Of a stretch of DNA of 64,000 bases, positions 29,301 to 36,406 are shown piece by piece; the stretch's first letter is position 1; every line of letters starts with the position of its first letter. The DNA comes from Bifidobacterium sp. 7101 (GTDB taxonomy: Bacteria > Actinomycetota > Actinomycetes > Actinomycetales > Bifidobacteriaceae), in contig NZ_AWUN01000001.1 of the NCBI RefSeq assembly GCF_000499285.1, forward strand, positions 372,001 through 436,000, in the 5' to 3' direction. The notes under the pieces were generated by a model. The model did no database searches, was not told the DNA's origin, and saw only the letters and a program-made list of their open reading frames with translations. Both the position numbers and the translations under genes were made by a program.

Positions 29301-30952
29301 ATCTGCCCGACAGCGAAGATGGTGATGCACAGGCGGGCCTTCAAGTTCCCTTTGCCATCGGGGATTACCCCAAACTGCAGAAGCAAAGCACGGTTTTCCT
29401 TGATATGGCGACCTTCGGTAACCTCTTCATCATCGGCACGTCGCGCAGCGGCAAGACCACGGCCCTTCGGACCATAGCTTTCTCCGCCTGCAAAAAATAT
29501 GCACCCACGAAGGTCCAGGTCTACTGCATTGATGGCGGCAATGGCGGCCTCGCTCCTCTCACGGCCTTGCCCAATGTGGGCGTTGTGGCCCTGCGCAGCG
29601 AAACGCAGAAGATCGAACGGCTCCTGAACAAGATCGAAAGGGTGCTCAAGGCCAGGTCAGTCACCCTCTCCAAGGGCGGATACAGCAATATTGACGAGTT
29701 CAATCGTGGGCTTGACCAGGATCATGAGGAAGAGGCCCTGCCGCATATGCTGGTCATGTTGGATTCATGGGACGGGTACAACTCCACTTTCGAATCCTAT
29801 GACAACGGTTCCCTGATCACCCGCATGCAGAACCTGATGCGAGAGGGGCCGTCGGTCGGTGTGCATTTCATCCTGTCCGGCGATCGCTCACTCCTGTCCG
29901 GACGGATGACCCTGCTGGCAGACAGCAAGATCATGCTGCGGCTGGTCGACAAGACCGACTATTCGGAAATCGGAATCCCCGCCAAGGAGGTACCCGACAA
30001 GATGGCGGATGGGCGAGGTTACCAATCCGTTGACGATGCTGAGATTCAGATTGCGCAGATTCGCCGGGGGGAGGTGGGCCAACAGGAATCCGAGGCCATC
30101 CGCGCCGCCGGTGTCGCGCTGGCTAGCGGTAGGGATGCCGGCCTCTCGCGGTCCCGTCTGCCCTTCAACGTCGAACAGCTGCCCGATGAGGTGTCCTTCG
30201 ATCAGGTATACGCCTTGGTCGAGGAATCCGGGTCCCTGGACAAAGGTTTGTTGCCTTTGGGTATCGGCGGCGAAGACAACGATCTTATTTCCTATGACCC
30301 GGTGGCGATGCCGATTCTTCCGGTTTTCGGCGGCATGCAGAGCGGCAAGACGACATTGCTGATCTGGCTGGCCAATATGGCGTTGTCCGCTGGGTATCAT
30401 CTGGTCATCGCGGCCCCTAGGGACAATGCCCTGAGGCGTTTCGATGGGGTGCCCGGAGTCGTGCGCTTGTTCACGACCCCTGCGGATCTGACACAGGAGA
30501 ATCTTGAACCATACGCGCGCAATGGCGATGAGAAGGCTCTGGAAAGCAGCACCGAAACGGGGTTCAAAGGCAATCTTCTGGTGTTCGATGACTGTCAGCT
30601 GCTCAAGGAGATTCCCGCTAGTGAGTGGATGCAGAACCTGGTCGGATCATTATCAAAGGGTGACGCCTCATGCATCTTTGCTGGGGACATCATCGACTTC
30701 CCCCAGGGCTTCGGGAATTGGGGGTCTTCCATGAAGAAGATCAAGCAGGGTGTGCTGATCAGGCCCGAGGATATGACATATGCGGATTTGATAGGGGCAA
30801 GGGTAAAACGGTCTCTTTTCAAATCCGAGATGCCTCAAGGACGTGGAATCGCGAAGCTCGGTATGCAGACTGTCTTTATCCAGTTCCCGAAGTTGGGCGG
30901 ACAATTGAGTGTCCCCTATAGTTTCAGCAACGCTGGGGGTTTGAAGAGATGA
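26381..30952 (+). CDS. T7SS motor ATPase, FtsK/SpoIIIE (EccC/EssC) family
   Basis: A 1523-residue protein with the layout of EssC/EccC. The N-terminal region (1-220) holds two small beta domains of the kind seen in actinobacterial FHA-FtsK proteins (VGIDGRRVDP, then VWLDGHELIEPTEL). Two membrane helices follow (about 250-290). Three FtsK-type ATPase modules come next: the first with Walker A GTTGSGKSE (about 678-686), the VDYKGGAAFKD signature and Walker B IIIDEFASL (about 785); the second with GTSRSGKTT (about 1019); the third with GGMQSGKTT (about 1316) and VFDDCQLL. It powers substrate export through the inner membrane. It starts 4 nt after the Ig-repeat gene stop and overlaps the FHA gene by 4 nt. 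Confidence 0.92.
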   Translation: MKGLVNIHDARSQARFTAYFDVPGDSSLADLLPSLAGFTEGATGRKVDVGIDGRRVDPRLSVDQVGLHEGSWISLLCEGATIVDPRVRPADDPAAVQLRFLSGFNAGAIYDVLPGILRISSLMDPEKVSISADFLLDVHPDGRLMVVPNIREGAVVKAGFLRRPKRQLHSDVWLDGHELIEPTELHYGQELVLPECIISVTKGHPDSVPVDKEDSPGHWLYTRPPKIRNEVRNRRYTLPGSPTRPDKAPIPILSTLLPFAMSVGMAVILKNYSYLAFGIMSPVMMIASYFSGNNGMRKKYKAQVKRYEQSRDRIKEQAKHALEEEVSDVRAEYPDPTALLDLCASHSAQLWNRRATDDSWLGLRIGTGDVKSHVSMEMPDNLDFERVKTWQLHHFPVVVNLPAAGCLGCTGEQAVIFPTVQWIVAQMAALHSDRDLSIYLLSPRSRKQQEGGRPAPIPAQIDWSFAQWLPQLVPQQGQNAVRTLATGIEDIAMRISELIAMLDDRKELMHSQSMQKWAGPSVVVVMEHAHVLRSMPGTIRLLKEGPLVGMYMLCVEIDERLLPEECQTVVTGEAGELKVRSNVSDDVNDIMPDLVTQQWLDALSLSLAPLEDGSPDESQSAIPSQSRLLDLLKLTPTPEEIEARWALQPRSTFCTIGESVDGPFGLDIAKDGPHGLIAGTTGSGKSELLQSLVASLAVANRPESLNFVLVDYKGGAAFKDCVKLPHTVGMVTDLDNHLVTRALVSLGAELNYREHLLALAGAKDLDDYMDFRELRPDLAEIPRLLIIIDEFASLARELPDFVTGLVNIAQRGRSLGIHLLLATQRPGGVVSPEIRANTNLRIALRMTDDSESQDVIDAKDASLISKSTPGRAVVRLGSNSLVPFQSARVGGRYIDPNDKAETKTEKPFVRVLSFPQIGQPAPARPKSKENKGDVSVTDLMKLVESICQVAKDEGIPQQRQPWLPALTDEIGLGDLPDSEDGDAQAGLQVPFAIGDYPKLQKQSTVFLDMATFGNLFIIGTSRSGKTTALRTIAFSACKKYAPTKVQVYCIDGGNGGLAPLTALPNVGVVALRSETQKIERLLNKIERVLKARSVTLSKGGYSNIDEFNRGLDQDHEEEALPHMLVMLDSWDGYNSTFESYDNGSLITRMQNLMREGPSVGVHFILSGDRSLLSGRMTLLADSKIMLRLVDKTDYSEIGIPAKEVPDKMADGRGYQSVDDAEIQIAQIRRGEVGQQESEAIRAAGVALASGRDAGLSRSRLPFNVEQLPDEVSFDQVYALVEESGSLDKGLLPLGIGGEDNDLISYDPVAMPILPVFGGMQSGKTTLLIWLANMALSAGYHLVIAAPRDNALRRFDGVPGVVRLFTTPADLTQENLEPYARNGDEKALESSTETGFKGNLLVFDDCQLLKEIPASEWMQNLVGSLSKGDASCIFAGDIIDFPQGFGNWGSSMKKIKQGVLIRPEDMTYADLIGARVKRSLFKSEMPQGRGIAKLGMQTVFIQFPKLGGQLSVPYSFSNAGGLKR

Positions 30953-31452
30953 ACGAGCATAGGAAGAAACAAGGGCTGGCGCAATCCCTGCAGCCGGCTA
31001 GGGTCTCTGCGGAGATTCCTGTGCTCCCGCCGATTCTGCAGCCGTCCGTCGTCAACGGGTGGGATTTACACGATAAGGCCTTGAAACCACGGTCGATTGG
31101 GGATGGTACCGGCCGTCGCGCGGAATCGTATCAGTTGGTTTTTTCCGATGGGCAGCGGGTGCCCTGTCAAGGACGAAGTGTCGTGGGGCGAATGCCTGAA
31201 CAGCCGGGTGAACACTATGCCGCTTATGTAGTTGTCGAAGATCCTTCGCATCAGACTTCCCGAAGGCACTTTGAATTTGGAACAACACCCATTGGCCAGG
31301 TATGGGTCATGGATCTGGGGTCGGCGAATGGCACTTTCGTCCGTTCCGGCGAGACGTATATGCAATTACAGGCAAAGAAACGAACCGGGTTGTCTGAAAA
31401 CGATGTAATCAGGTTCGGTAGTCTCAGCGCAAAAGTTGAAAGGAGTAATTGA
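30949..31452 (+). CDS. FHA-domain protein
   Basis: A 167-residue soluble protein with one C-terminal FHA domain (about 60-165). The phosphothreonine-binding residues are visible: Gly-Arg in VVGRM, SRRH with the conserved Ser and His, and the Asn in SANGTF. The N-terminal 60 residues are Pro-rich and probably unstructured. The ATG overlaps the motor ATPase stop (ATGA). It should bind phosphorylated Thr made by the kinase at 18872, and could link kinase activity to the motor. Confidence 0.88.
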   Translation: MNEHRKKQGLAQSLQPARVSAEIPVLPPILQPSVVNGWDLHDKALKPRSIGDGTGRRAESYQLVFSDGQRVPCQGRSVVGRMPEQPGEHYAAYVVVEDPSHQTSRRHFEFGTTPIGQVWVMDLGSANGTFVRSGETYMQLQAKKRTGLSENDVIRFGSLSAKVERSN

Positions 31453-31454
31453 TT

Positions 31455-31778
31455 ATGGCTGACGAGCTCAAAATTTCGTATGATGAACTCAGTAGTGCTT
31501 CTAGGGTCCTGAAGAATATCGAACAGACGATTGGTGATTTTACGGGAGCCGAAGCTGATTCGTCTTGCATGGGCGGTCCTTTAGTGAGTAAGGCGTATGA
31601 TAAGTGCATAACCCGTTTGCATACGCTGAGCCGTAAATACTCCAGGAAGGCGGGTGACCTTGGATCGATGCTTGACAGTGTGGTCAAGGAGTTCCGCGAT
31701 GCGGACAACAGGATAGGGGACCAGGCTGGTCAGATGCTCAGTTCCAGCTCGAATGCTCAGGCGGTGCATCGTGGCTGA
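31455..31778 (+). CDS. Small helical protein, probable second WXG100-like T7SS protein
   Basis: A 107-residue helical protein starting at ATG 31455 (AAAGGAG 9-10 nt upstream; the TTG at 31449 is less likely). It has the size and helix-turn-helix pattern of WXG100 proteins, with a turn around CMGGPLVSKAYDK where the Gly pair stands in for WxG. The second helix ends in FRDADNRI, which resembles the YxxxD/E export signal with Phe for Tyr. It could pair with the protein at 18119 or with the N-terminal domain of the protein at 32388. Placement after the motor and FHA genes supports a T7SS role. Confidence 0.6.
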   Translation: MADELKISYDELSSASRVLKNIEQTIGDFTGAEADSSCMGGPLVSKAYDKCITRLHTLSRKYSRKAGDLGSMLDSVVKEFRDADNRIGDQAGQMLSSSSNAQAVHRG

Positions 31779-32391
31779 CCAAGACATCCACTTCAGCATG
31801 GCGATTCCTGATGGCTGGGAGCGATTGGACCTTACCGGAAAGGGGAGGCGGGATTACGCGCGCGCCCAGGCCCAAAGGGCAGTGGAACAGATACCGGCTT
31901 TGGCGGGCAAAAGGAAAGTGATAGAGAACAGCCTCTACCATGAGCTCACATCCTCTTGGGCGAAAGGTGTGCGGTATGGGGCCACAATGGCGCAGCCTAC
32001 TGCCGATGGGATTCTGGACGCTTCGATAACCGTCTCGATTCTTCCTGAACCTCCTCACCATGACGACGAATCTGTTTTCGAGGCGATATCTGCCACCGTG
32101 CATGAGAATGATGAGGATTCGGATGGTGATGACGAGTCGGATGTTTCGATGATCAATCTGCCACAGGCGGGAAGGGCGGTGCGGGTTTACGGGCATCGCA
32201 CCTTGCATCCGGGCGAGGGTTCCCGGCCTCTCAAGTATTCGGTCCTGCAGACTTTTGTTCCTTGTGGAGGCCGTGTAGTCATGGTGATGGGATTCACGTT
32301 TTCCTCTGATGTGGAGGATCAGCTATTTGAATTGTTCGATTTGATCACCGGTACATTGTCGGTATGGCTTGAGAGGGGCGTTGACAGATGA
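31771..32391 (+). CDS. Conserved-looking protein of unknown function in the T7SS locus
   Basis: About 206 residues from the GTG at 31771, which overlaps the end of the upstream gene; an ATG at 31753 is possible. I do not recognise a named family. It opens with a compact motif (MAIPDGWERLDLTGKGRRDY), has a central acidic stretch (ENDEDSDGDDESD) and a C-terminal beta-rich part (VVMVMGFTFSSD). There is no signal peptide or membrane helix, so it should be cytosolic. It lies between a WXG100-like gene and a putative substrate and overlaps both neighbours, so a chaperone or adaptor role is a reasonable guess. Confidence 0.65.
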   Translation: MADQDIHFSMAIPDGWERLDLTGKGRRDYARAQAQRAVEQIPALAGKRKVIENSLYHELTSSWAKGVRYGATMAQPTADGILDASITVSILPEPPHHDDESVFEAISATVHENDEDSDGDDESDVSMINLPQAGRAVRVYGHRTLHPGEGSRPLKYSVLQTFVPCGGRVVMVMGFTFSSDVEDQLFELFDLITGTLSVWLERGVDR

Positions 32392-33884
32392 GTTTGGGTC
32401 TTGACTGGTGGGCGATTGATGTTCGCTTTGATCCTGTACCCGGGGATCCGGCCGGCGTCAGGCAGTGTGCTGCCGAGGCAAGGTCAAAGTCTTCAACAGT
32501 GGAGTCCCTCAAAGATCGTGTGAGCCGAATCAGGTCTAGTTACAACAGTGGATCGGTGTTCGTTGGCAAAGCGGCTGACAAGTTTATCTCCAAGCTGGAC
32601 GATTTTCCCAGCAATCTTTCCAGCTTGTCGAATGGGTTGAACGCGATTTATAAGACCCTGGATTCGTGGTCCGCCTGCATGGAGGATTGCCAGCGCAGGG
32701 CCGGCAATGCCTATCACCGGGCGGTGGCGGCCAAGAACAGCGTCTCCAATGCGCAGTCACAGCTGGTTGGCGCTTGCGGCGATGCGGCCAATGCCGACAG
32801 GGATCTGCTGCAGGTGAAGCGTACGCTGGGTGCGGATGTCGATGATGCGGATATGCGACGGGCGCAGCGTCGTGCCGATGCCGCCCAGGGGCAGGTGGCT
32901 TCCTTCCGCAGACAGTTGGACAATGCGCAGGGATTGTATGATGCAGCCCGTAGTGATGTTTTCAAGGTTGGCGACGAGTACATTAACGGCGCCGATGCCG
33001 CTGTTCGTGGGCTGAACGGGGCCCTGGACGATTTGCCTCCCGTCTCGGTGTTTGATCGTGTCTATTACAGCGATACCTGGCGGACGATCGTCAAAGTCGC
33101 GGAGGTCGCCGCCAATGTTGTAGGCGTAGCGATGCTGCTATTGGGGCCTGGAGGCATACTCGGCTTGCTTGCTTTTGCACTGGCCGCCGTAGGCTTTGCA
33201 AACGATGTTCTGGCTTATAGCCACGGAGATGAAAACCTGTGGCAAGTAGGGCTTGGTTTTCTCTCACTGTTTTTGGCTTCTCTAGGTGGTTTCATGAAAC
33301 AGAGTGCTGCCGGGGTGCGGTTTTTTGCTGAGTCGAAGGGATTGCCGATGTACCAGCGGGTGATCGGCGGGCTGAATTCGTCTGGCCGTAATTCCGGCAT
33401 GGTCACGGATTTTATGTCCGTATTCAGGAAGGACAATTTTCAATTGATTCATGATACCGGCATCTGGAAGGATCGGAAGGCGTTTGACGGGATCTGTCGG
33501 AACATTATCTCTGGAAACAACAAGGAGGTGACCCGTATATTCAATGATTTTCAGTTAAGGAGCTTATCGCCGCATGATTGGAAATGGATACTGGGGAAAA
33601 GCGATCTGTACGGGGTCTTCAACCAGGCGGATGTTGCGACGATAAGGCGGTATGGGATGGATACAACAAGCCGCAGGGCTTTGCGTGAAGCCCGCAAGAC
33701 TTTGCGCAAAGATGCCAAGCTGAATGTGGCCAAGGATTTGGTTGATGCAGCAAGGCGTATCGAAGACCATAAGGCTGAGGGCAAGACTGGATACGGGGCC
33801 GGCATGACGGAGTGGGCCGGCCTGCTTGCCCCGGCTGTGCCGGTCCTTGGCTTGGCGGGCGAAGTGGCGGATTCGAGGCTTTGA
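32388..33884 (+). CDS. Putative T7SS substrate with WXG-like N-terminal domain
   Basis: A 498-residue protein whose first about 110 residues form a WXG-like helical hairpin; the turn is GSVFVGKAADKF, i.e. Phe-Val-Gly in place of Trp-x-Gly. A long helical, Ala-rich, coiled-coil-like segment follows (about 110-215). A strongly hydrophobic stretch comes next (about 235-305, VVGVAMLLLGPGGILGLLAFALAAVGFA and a second helix pair). The last 190 residues are polar, with a Lys/Arg-rich helical end, and I cannot assign them to a family. The ATG overlaps the previous stop (ATGA). Architecture suits an exported membrane-active effector or a structural secretion protein. No immunity gene is recognised, although the next gene is a multi-pass membrane protein. 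Confidence 0.65.
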   Translation: MSLGLDWWAIDVRFDPVPGDPAGVRQCAAEARSKSSTVESLKDRVSRIRSSYNSGSVFVGKAADKFISKLDDFPSNLSSLSNGLNAIYKTLDSWSACMEDCQRRAGNAYHRAVAAKNSVSNAQSQLVGACGDAANADRDLLQVKRTLGADVDDADMRRAQRRADAAQGQVASFRRQLDNAQGLYDAARSDVFKVGDEYINGADAAVRGLNGALDDLPPVSVFDRVYYSDTWRTIVKVAEVAANVVGVAMLLLGPGGILGLLAFALAAVGFANDVLAYSHGDENLWQVGLGFLSLFLASLGGFMKQSAAGVRFFAESKGLPMYQRVIGGLNSSGRNSGMVTDFMSVFRKDNFQLIHDTGIWKDRKAFDGICRNIISGNNKEVTRIFNDFQLRSLSPHDWKWILGKSDLYGVFNQADVATIRRYGMDTTSRRALREARKTLRKDAKLNVAKDLVDAARRIEDHKAEGKTGYGAGMTEWAGLLAPAVPVLGLAGEVADSRL

Positions 33885-33909
33885 GCGGGAGGGTGGTGTG
33901 TGATGGCTG

Positions 33910-34683
33910 TTGGTGTTTCTGGTTCCTTGCGGCTTCCTGGTGGGGGGGTCCTGGCTGCAGAGCGCGTCTTCGATCATGTCGCGGGTGGCGGGGTGTGCAC
34001 GTCATGCGCCCGCGGGGGAGCGTGCCTTTTCCCGTGCCGGCGTGGTGCGCAAGCTGGCGGTGTACGGGGCTGCCTTCCTGGCGGGGTTTGTGCCGGGCTG
34101 GGCGTTCCTGTACGACCAGGAGGAGCAGTGGGTGCGCGACCGTTGCATCCAGTTCGGCCTGGCGGGCCTGTTCTCGGGTTTTGCGATGGCGTGGTTTTTG
34201 GACCGGTTCGAGAGCCGTGGGGGGCGTCCGGGGTTCTGGTGCCTGGCGCTGACGATGCCGATGATGCCCTGCTGGGGGGTGATGTTCGGCGCGATGACCG
34301 GCGCGAATCCGGGGGTGATGCGTTGGGTGTTGGTGTCGGTGGCCGTGCTGGTGGTGGCCGGGGTGACCTGGCTGCGGTTCGTGTCGGATCTGGTGCATGG
34401 CCGTGTGGCGGCGTGGGCGGCTTCGGCCGTGTCGTGCGTGGTGCCGTCGTGGATGCTGTGCCTGCTGTTCGGGGGTTCCCCCCTGTCGTGCCTGCCCTGG
34501 TGCGTGGCGGTGGGCGCGGTGGGCGCCTTGTGGTTTCTGCAGGACCTGTGGGCTATCGATTATTGTGCGGGCGATGATCGTGACGCCTCCTTCGAGTGGC
34601 TGGCGGCCTGGGCGCTGATCATCGACCTGATGACCCTGGTGGCCGCCCTGGCACGCGGCAGCACCGCCGCACAGGACCAATGA
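33910..34683 (+). CDS. Seven-helix membrane protein, copy 1 (start frameshifted by a G7 tract)
   Basis: A 257-residue frame with about seven membrane helices (LAVYGAAFLAGFVPGWAF to WALIIDLMTLVAALAR). The last helix with a central Asp recalls Bax-inhibitor-1/YccA proteins, but this is only a resemblance. Compared with copy 2 at 37711, the expected ATG at 33903 (with GGGAGGG upstream) is out of frame. Seven Gs at 33942-33948 replace a shorter tract, and translation from 33903 gives a different, non-membrane frame (ends 34577). The drawn start is a TTG at 33910; an ATG at 33976 would also give most of the protein. It may be a phase-variable gene, a recent pseudogene or a sequencing error. Confidence 0.6.
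   Translation: MVFLVPCGFLVGGSWLQSASSIMSRVAGCARHAPAGERAFSRAGVVRKLAVYGAAFLAGFVPGWAFLYDQEEQWVRDRCIQFGLAGLFSGFAMAWFLDRFESRGGRPGFWCLALTMPMMPCWGVMFGAMTGANPGVMRWVLVSVAVLVVAGVTWLRFVSDLVHGRVAAWAASAVSCVVPSWMLCLLFGGSPLSCLPWCVAVGAVGALWFLQDLWAIDYCAGDDRDASFEWLAAWALIIDLMTLVAALARGSTAAQDQ
33942..33948 (+). repeat. G7 homopolymer in the membrane-protein gene
   Basis: Seven consecutive Gs, 39 nt after the start expected from copy 2. Removing one base would restore the reading frame to match that copy. Such tracts slip during replication. Confidence 0.7.
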
Positions 34684-34847
34684 GGGCGTTGCTGGTGAGG
34701 AATCGTCCAGGCTTTTACTGGGCTTCAGGCCTTACATGAAGGATGTCTACAGCCGTAATGCAATCTACGCTGGTTGTCGACAATGAAGTTGGTTGCGGAG
34801 GAATCTGTTCTGGCTGGCCGCTCGAGTTGTATGGAAGGAAAGGGACC

Positions 34848-35411
34848 ATGGCTATTGCCTTGTTTGAAAACAGACCGCCTCGCCTGGCAGAGATGAAGGG
34901 TTTCGAACCCATGTATGACGCTACATTGCGCGAATGCCTGCAGCGGCCGTTCTACCTGTTTGCCCGGGGGCGGGGGAGATCGTGCCGCAAGGAGATATGG
35001 GTGTTCTTCATCGTTCTCTCAATTGTAGAGTCGGGCCTGAGTAAGGTATGCGGCGGGGGAGCCTGGGCTCTCATTCCCCTGGTCTTCGACCTGATCATGG
35101 TGGTACCGCAGTATGCTCTGGAGGTGCGGCGTCTGCATGATTTATTGCTGCCGGGATGGCTGACTTTGATTCCGTACGGTCTTATGGTTATAGCCACGAT
35201 TGGGCTGGTGAAATCTCGAATGTTGACCATAGGTGGCGGTCCTTTGCTTTTGGCTGTCATTCCGCTGCTCGTGTCGATGTTGATTCAGCTGGTCATCATG
35301 TGCACGCCTTCCCGTTATCGCCGTCCGTCCTTTGACAACGGGGCAATTAGCAACGGGGCAATAGGGGCGGGAGTGAACCAGTCGGGTACGGCCCGACCTT
35401 GGACTGACTAG
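34848..35411 (+). CDS. DUF805 membrane protein
   Basis: A 187-residue protein from the ATG at 34848 (AAGGAAAGGG just upstream). The DUF805 pattern is visible: FARGRGRSCRKEIWVFF before the first helix, then PQYALEVRRLHDLLLPGWLTLIP, with the conserved Arg-Arg-Leu-His-Asp. About four membrane helices follow, with a polar C-terminal tail (NGAISNGAIGAG). Function of DUF805 is unknown. It sits between the duplicated membrane protein and the YbjN pair in the T7SS island; DUF805 proteins occur widely, so association does not prove a secretion role. Confidence 0.8.
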   Translation: MAIALFENRPPRLAEMKGFEPMYDATLRECLQRPFYLFARGRGRSCRKEIWVFFIVLSIVESGLSKVCGGGAWALIPLVFDLIMVVPQYALEVRRLHDLLLPGWLTLIPYGLMVIATIGLVKSRMLTIGGGPLLLAVIPLLVSMLIQLVIMCTPSRYRRPSFDNGAISNGAIGAGVNQSGTARPWTD

Positions 35412-35444
35412 CCTGTATGGGTGGATTTATATAAGGAGACTGGA

Positions 35445-35969
35445 ATGACCGATACTGCTGCGGATATGGAAGGACAGGGAACCGCTGGGATGAGTGTGGA
35501 TGAGCAATTATTGAAAGGCCTTCCAGCTCCCATTGCCCGCATAATACGACTGCTGGCTCAGCGGGGGATACCCTCGTACGTCAACGCCGGCGGCGGTCCT
35601 GTACTGGTGCCACTGGTCGATTGCGGCATTATTTTTGTAATGAGCAGAAGTCTGGATTTCATTGGTTTCACAAGTCTGTGGAGCCGGGGATTCAGCTCCG
35701 CCAGGTACCGCGATGCGGTGAATGCCTGTGCCGAATGGAACCGATCGGTCGGATATCTCAAGGCCTATGCCACTGAACCTTCCCTGGAACAGAACCAGGC
35801 CGTCAGGATAGCGGGAGTCGGGCAGATCATGTACGACGAGCGGGATGAGGTACTGGGACAGCGTCTCGATGATTCCATCTATATCATACAGAATCTTTAT
35901 GCTTGGATGAATGAGCAATGCCCGGATCCTATACGCATACCGAATGCACCATACGGAAGAGGGGCATGA
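35445..35969 (+). CDS. YbjN-like protein 1
   Basis: A 174-residue cytosolic protein with the alpha-beta pattern of YbjN-domain proteins (a type III secretion chaperone-like fold), including AVNACAEWNRSVGYLKAYA in the strand-helix core and a C-terminal helix (SIYIIQNLYAWMNEQCPD). The start at 35445 follows AAGGAG; an upstream GTG at 35421 lacks a site. It overlaps the ORF of its paralogue-like neighbour at the 3' end. By fold analogy, it may be a chaperone for T7SS substrates, which is an inference. Confidence 0.65.
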   Translation: MTDTAADMEGQGTAGMSVDEQLLKGLPAPIARIIRLLAQRGIPSYVNAGGGPVLVPLVDCGIIFVMSRSLDFIGFTSLWSRGFSSARYRDAVNACAEWNRSVGYLKAYATEPSLEQNQAVRIAGVGQIMYDERDEVLGQRLDDSIYIIQNLYAWMNEQCPDPIRIPNAPYGRGA

Positions 35970-35973
35970 ACGA

Positions 35974-36405
35974 ATGGAACAGCCGATGAAATCCGTGGTT
36001 GACGGAAAAAGAATACAGCAATGGTTGGAGGCTCAAGGATACCGTGTCGAGCATCATGAGCAGTCCTGGGTCGGTTTGTGGGGGAATATCATGCTCGATT
36101 TCAGTGTACGTGGCGAGCACGATGAGTATCTGGTGGTTCGTGGGGCTGAGCAGGGCAGTCATCCGAATGGACACCGTGAGTTGCTTGAGGATGTCTGTAA
36201 TGCCTGGAACCGGGACTATGAGGGGCCAGCTGCTTATTTGCAGAGTTCCGAGGAAGGCTTGGTCTTCCGCACGGTATTCGTGGTGAACTGCCAGGGCGGC
36301 ATGGATGATGATCAGTTCGATCGCCTGATGAAGTATGCCATGGCGGGGTCGGACGGTTTCCTTGGCTTTGCCCAGGGGCAGCTGTCGAAGTTAAGGATGA
36401 GCTAG
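35974..36405 (+). CDS. YbjN-like protein 2
   Basis: A 143-residue protein from the ATG at 35974 (GGAAGAGGGG about 9 nt upstream), 4 nt after the first YbjN-like gene. It shares the layout: KRIQQWLEAQGYRVEHH, then ELLEDVCNAWNRDYEGPAAYL, where CNAWNRD matches CAEWNRS of the neighbour, and a final helix (DRLMKYAMAGSDGFL). No membrane segment. The stop is one nucleotide before the GTG of the EssB-like/FHA gene. The tandem pair could form a heterodimer. Confidence 0.65.
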   Translation: MEQPMKSVVDGKRIQQWLEAQGYRVEHHEQSWVGLWGNIMLDFSVRGEHDEYLVVRGAEQGSHPNGHRELLEDVCNAWNRDYEGPAAYLQSSEEGLVFRTVFVVNCQGGMDDDQFDRLMKYAMAGSDGFLGFAQGQLSKLRMS

Positions 36406-36406
36406 G

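Larger units (their letters stand above)
33892..34683 (+). repeat. Duplicated membrane-protein gene, left copy
   Basis: This block, including 11 nt before the ATG, is repeated with very high identity at 37700-38487. The left copy has one extra base in the G tract at 33942-33948 and differs at scattered positions. Same orientation, about 3.8 kb apart. Confidence 0.85.

Noticed and set aside
33900-34577. 225-codon Gly/Arg-rich frame in membrane-protein copy 1
   Set aside because: Beyond the first 12 codons it differs entirely from the helical frame conserved with copy 2; the G7 shift explains it.
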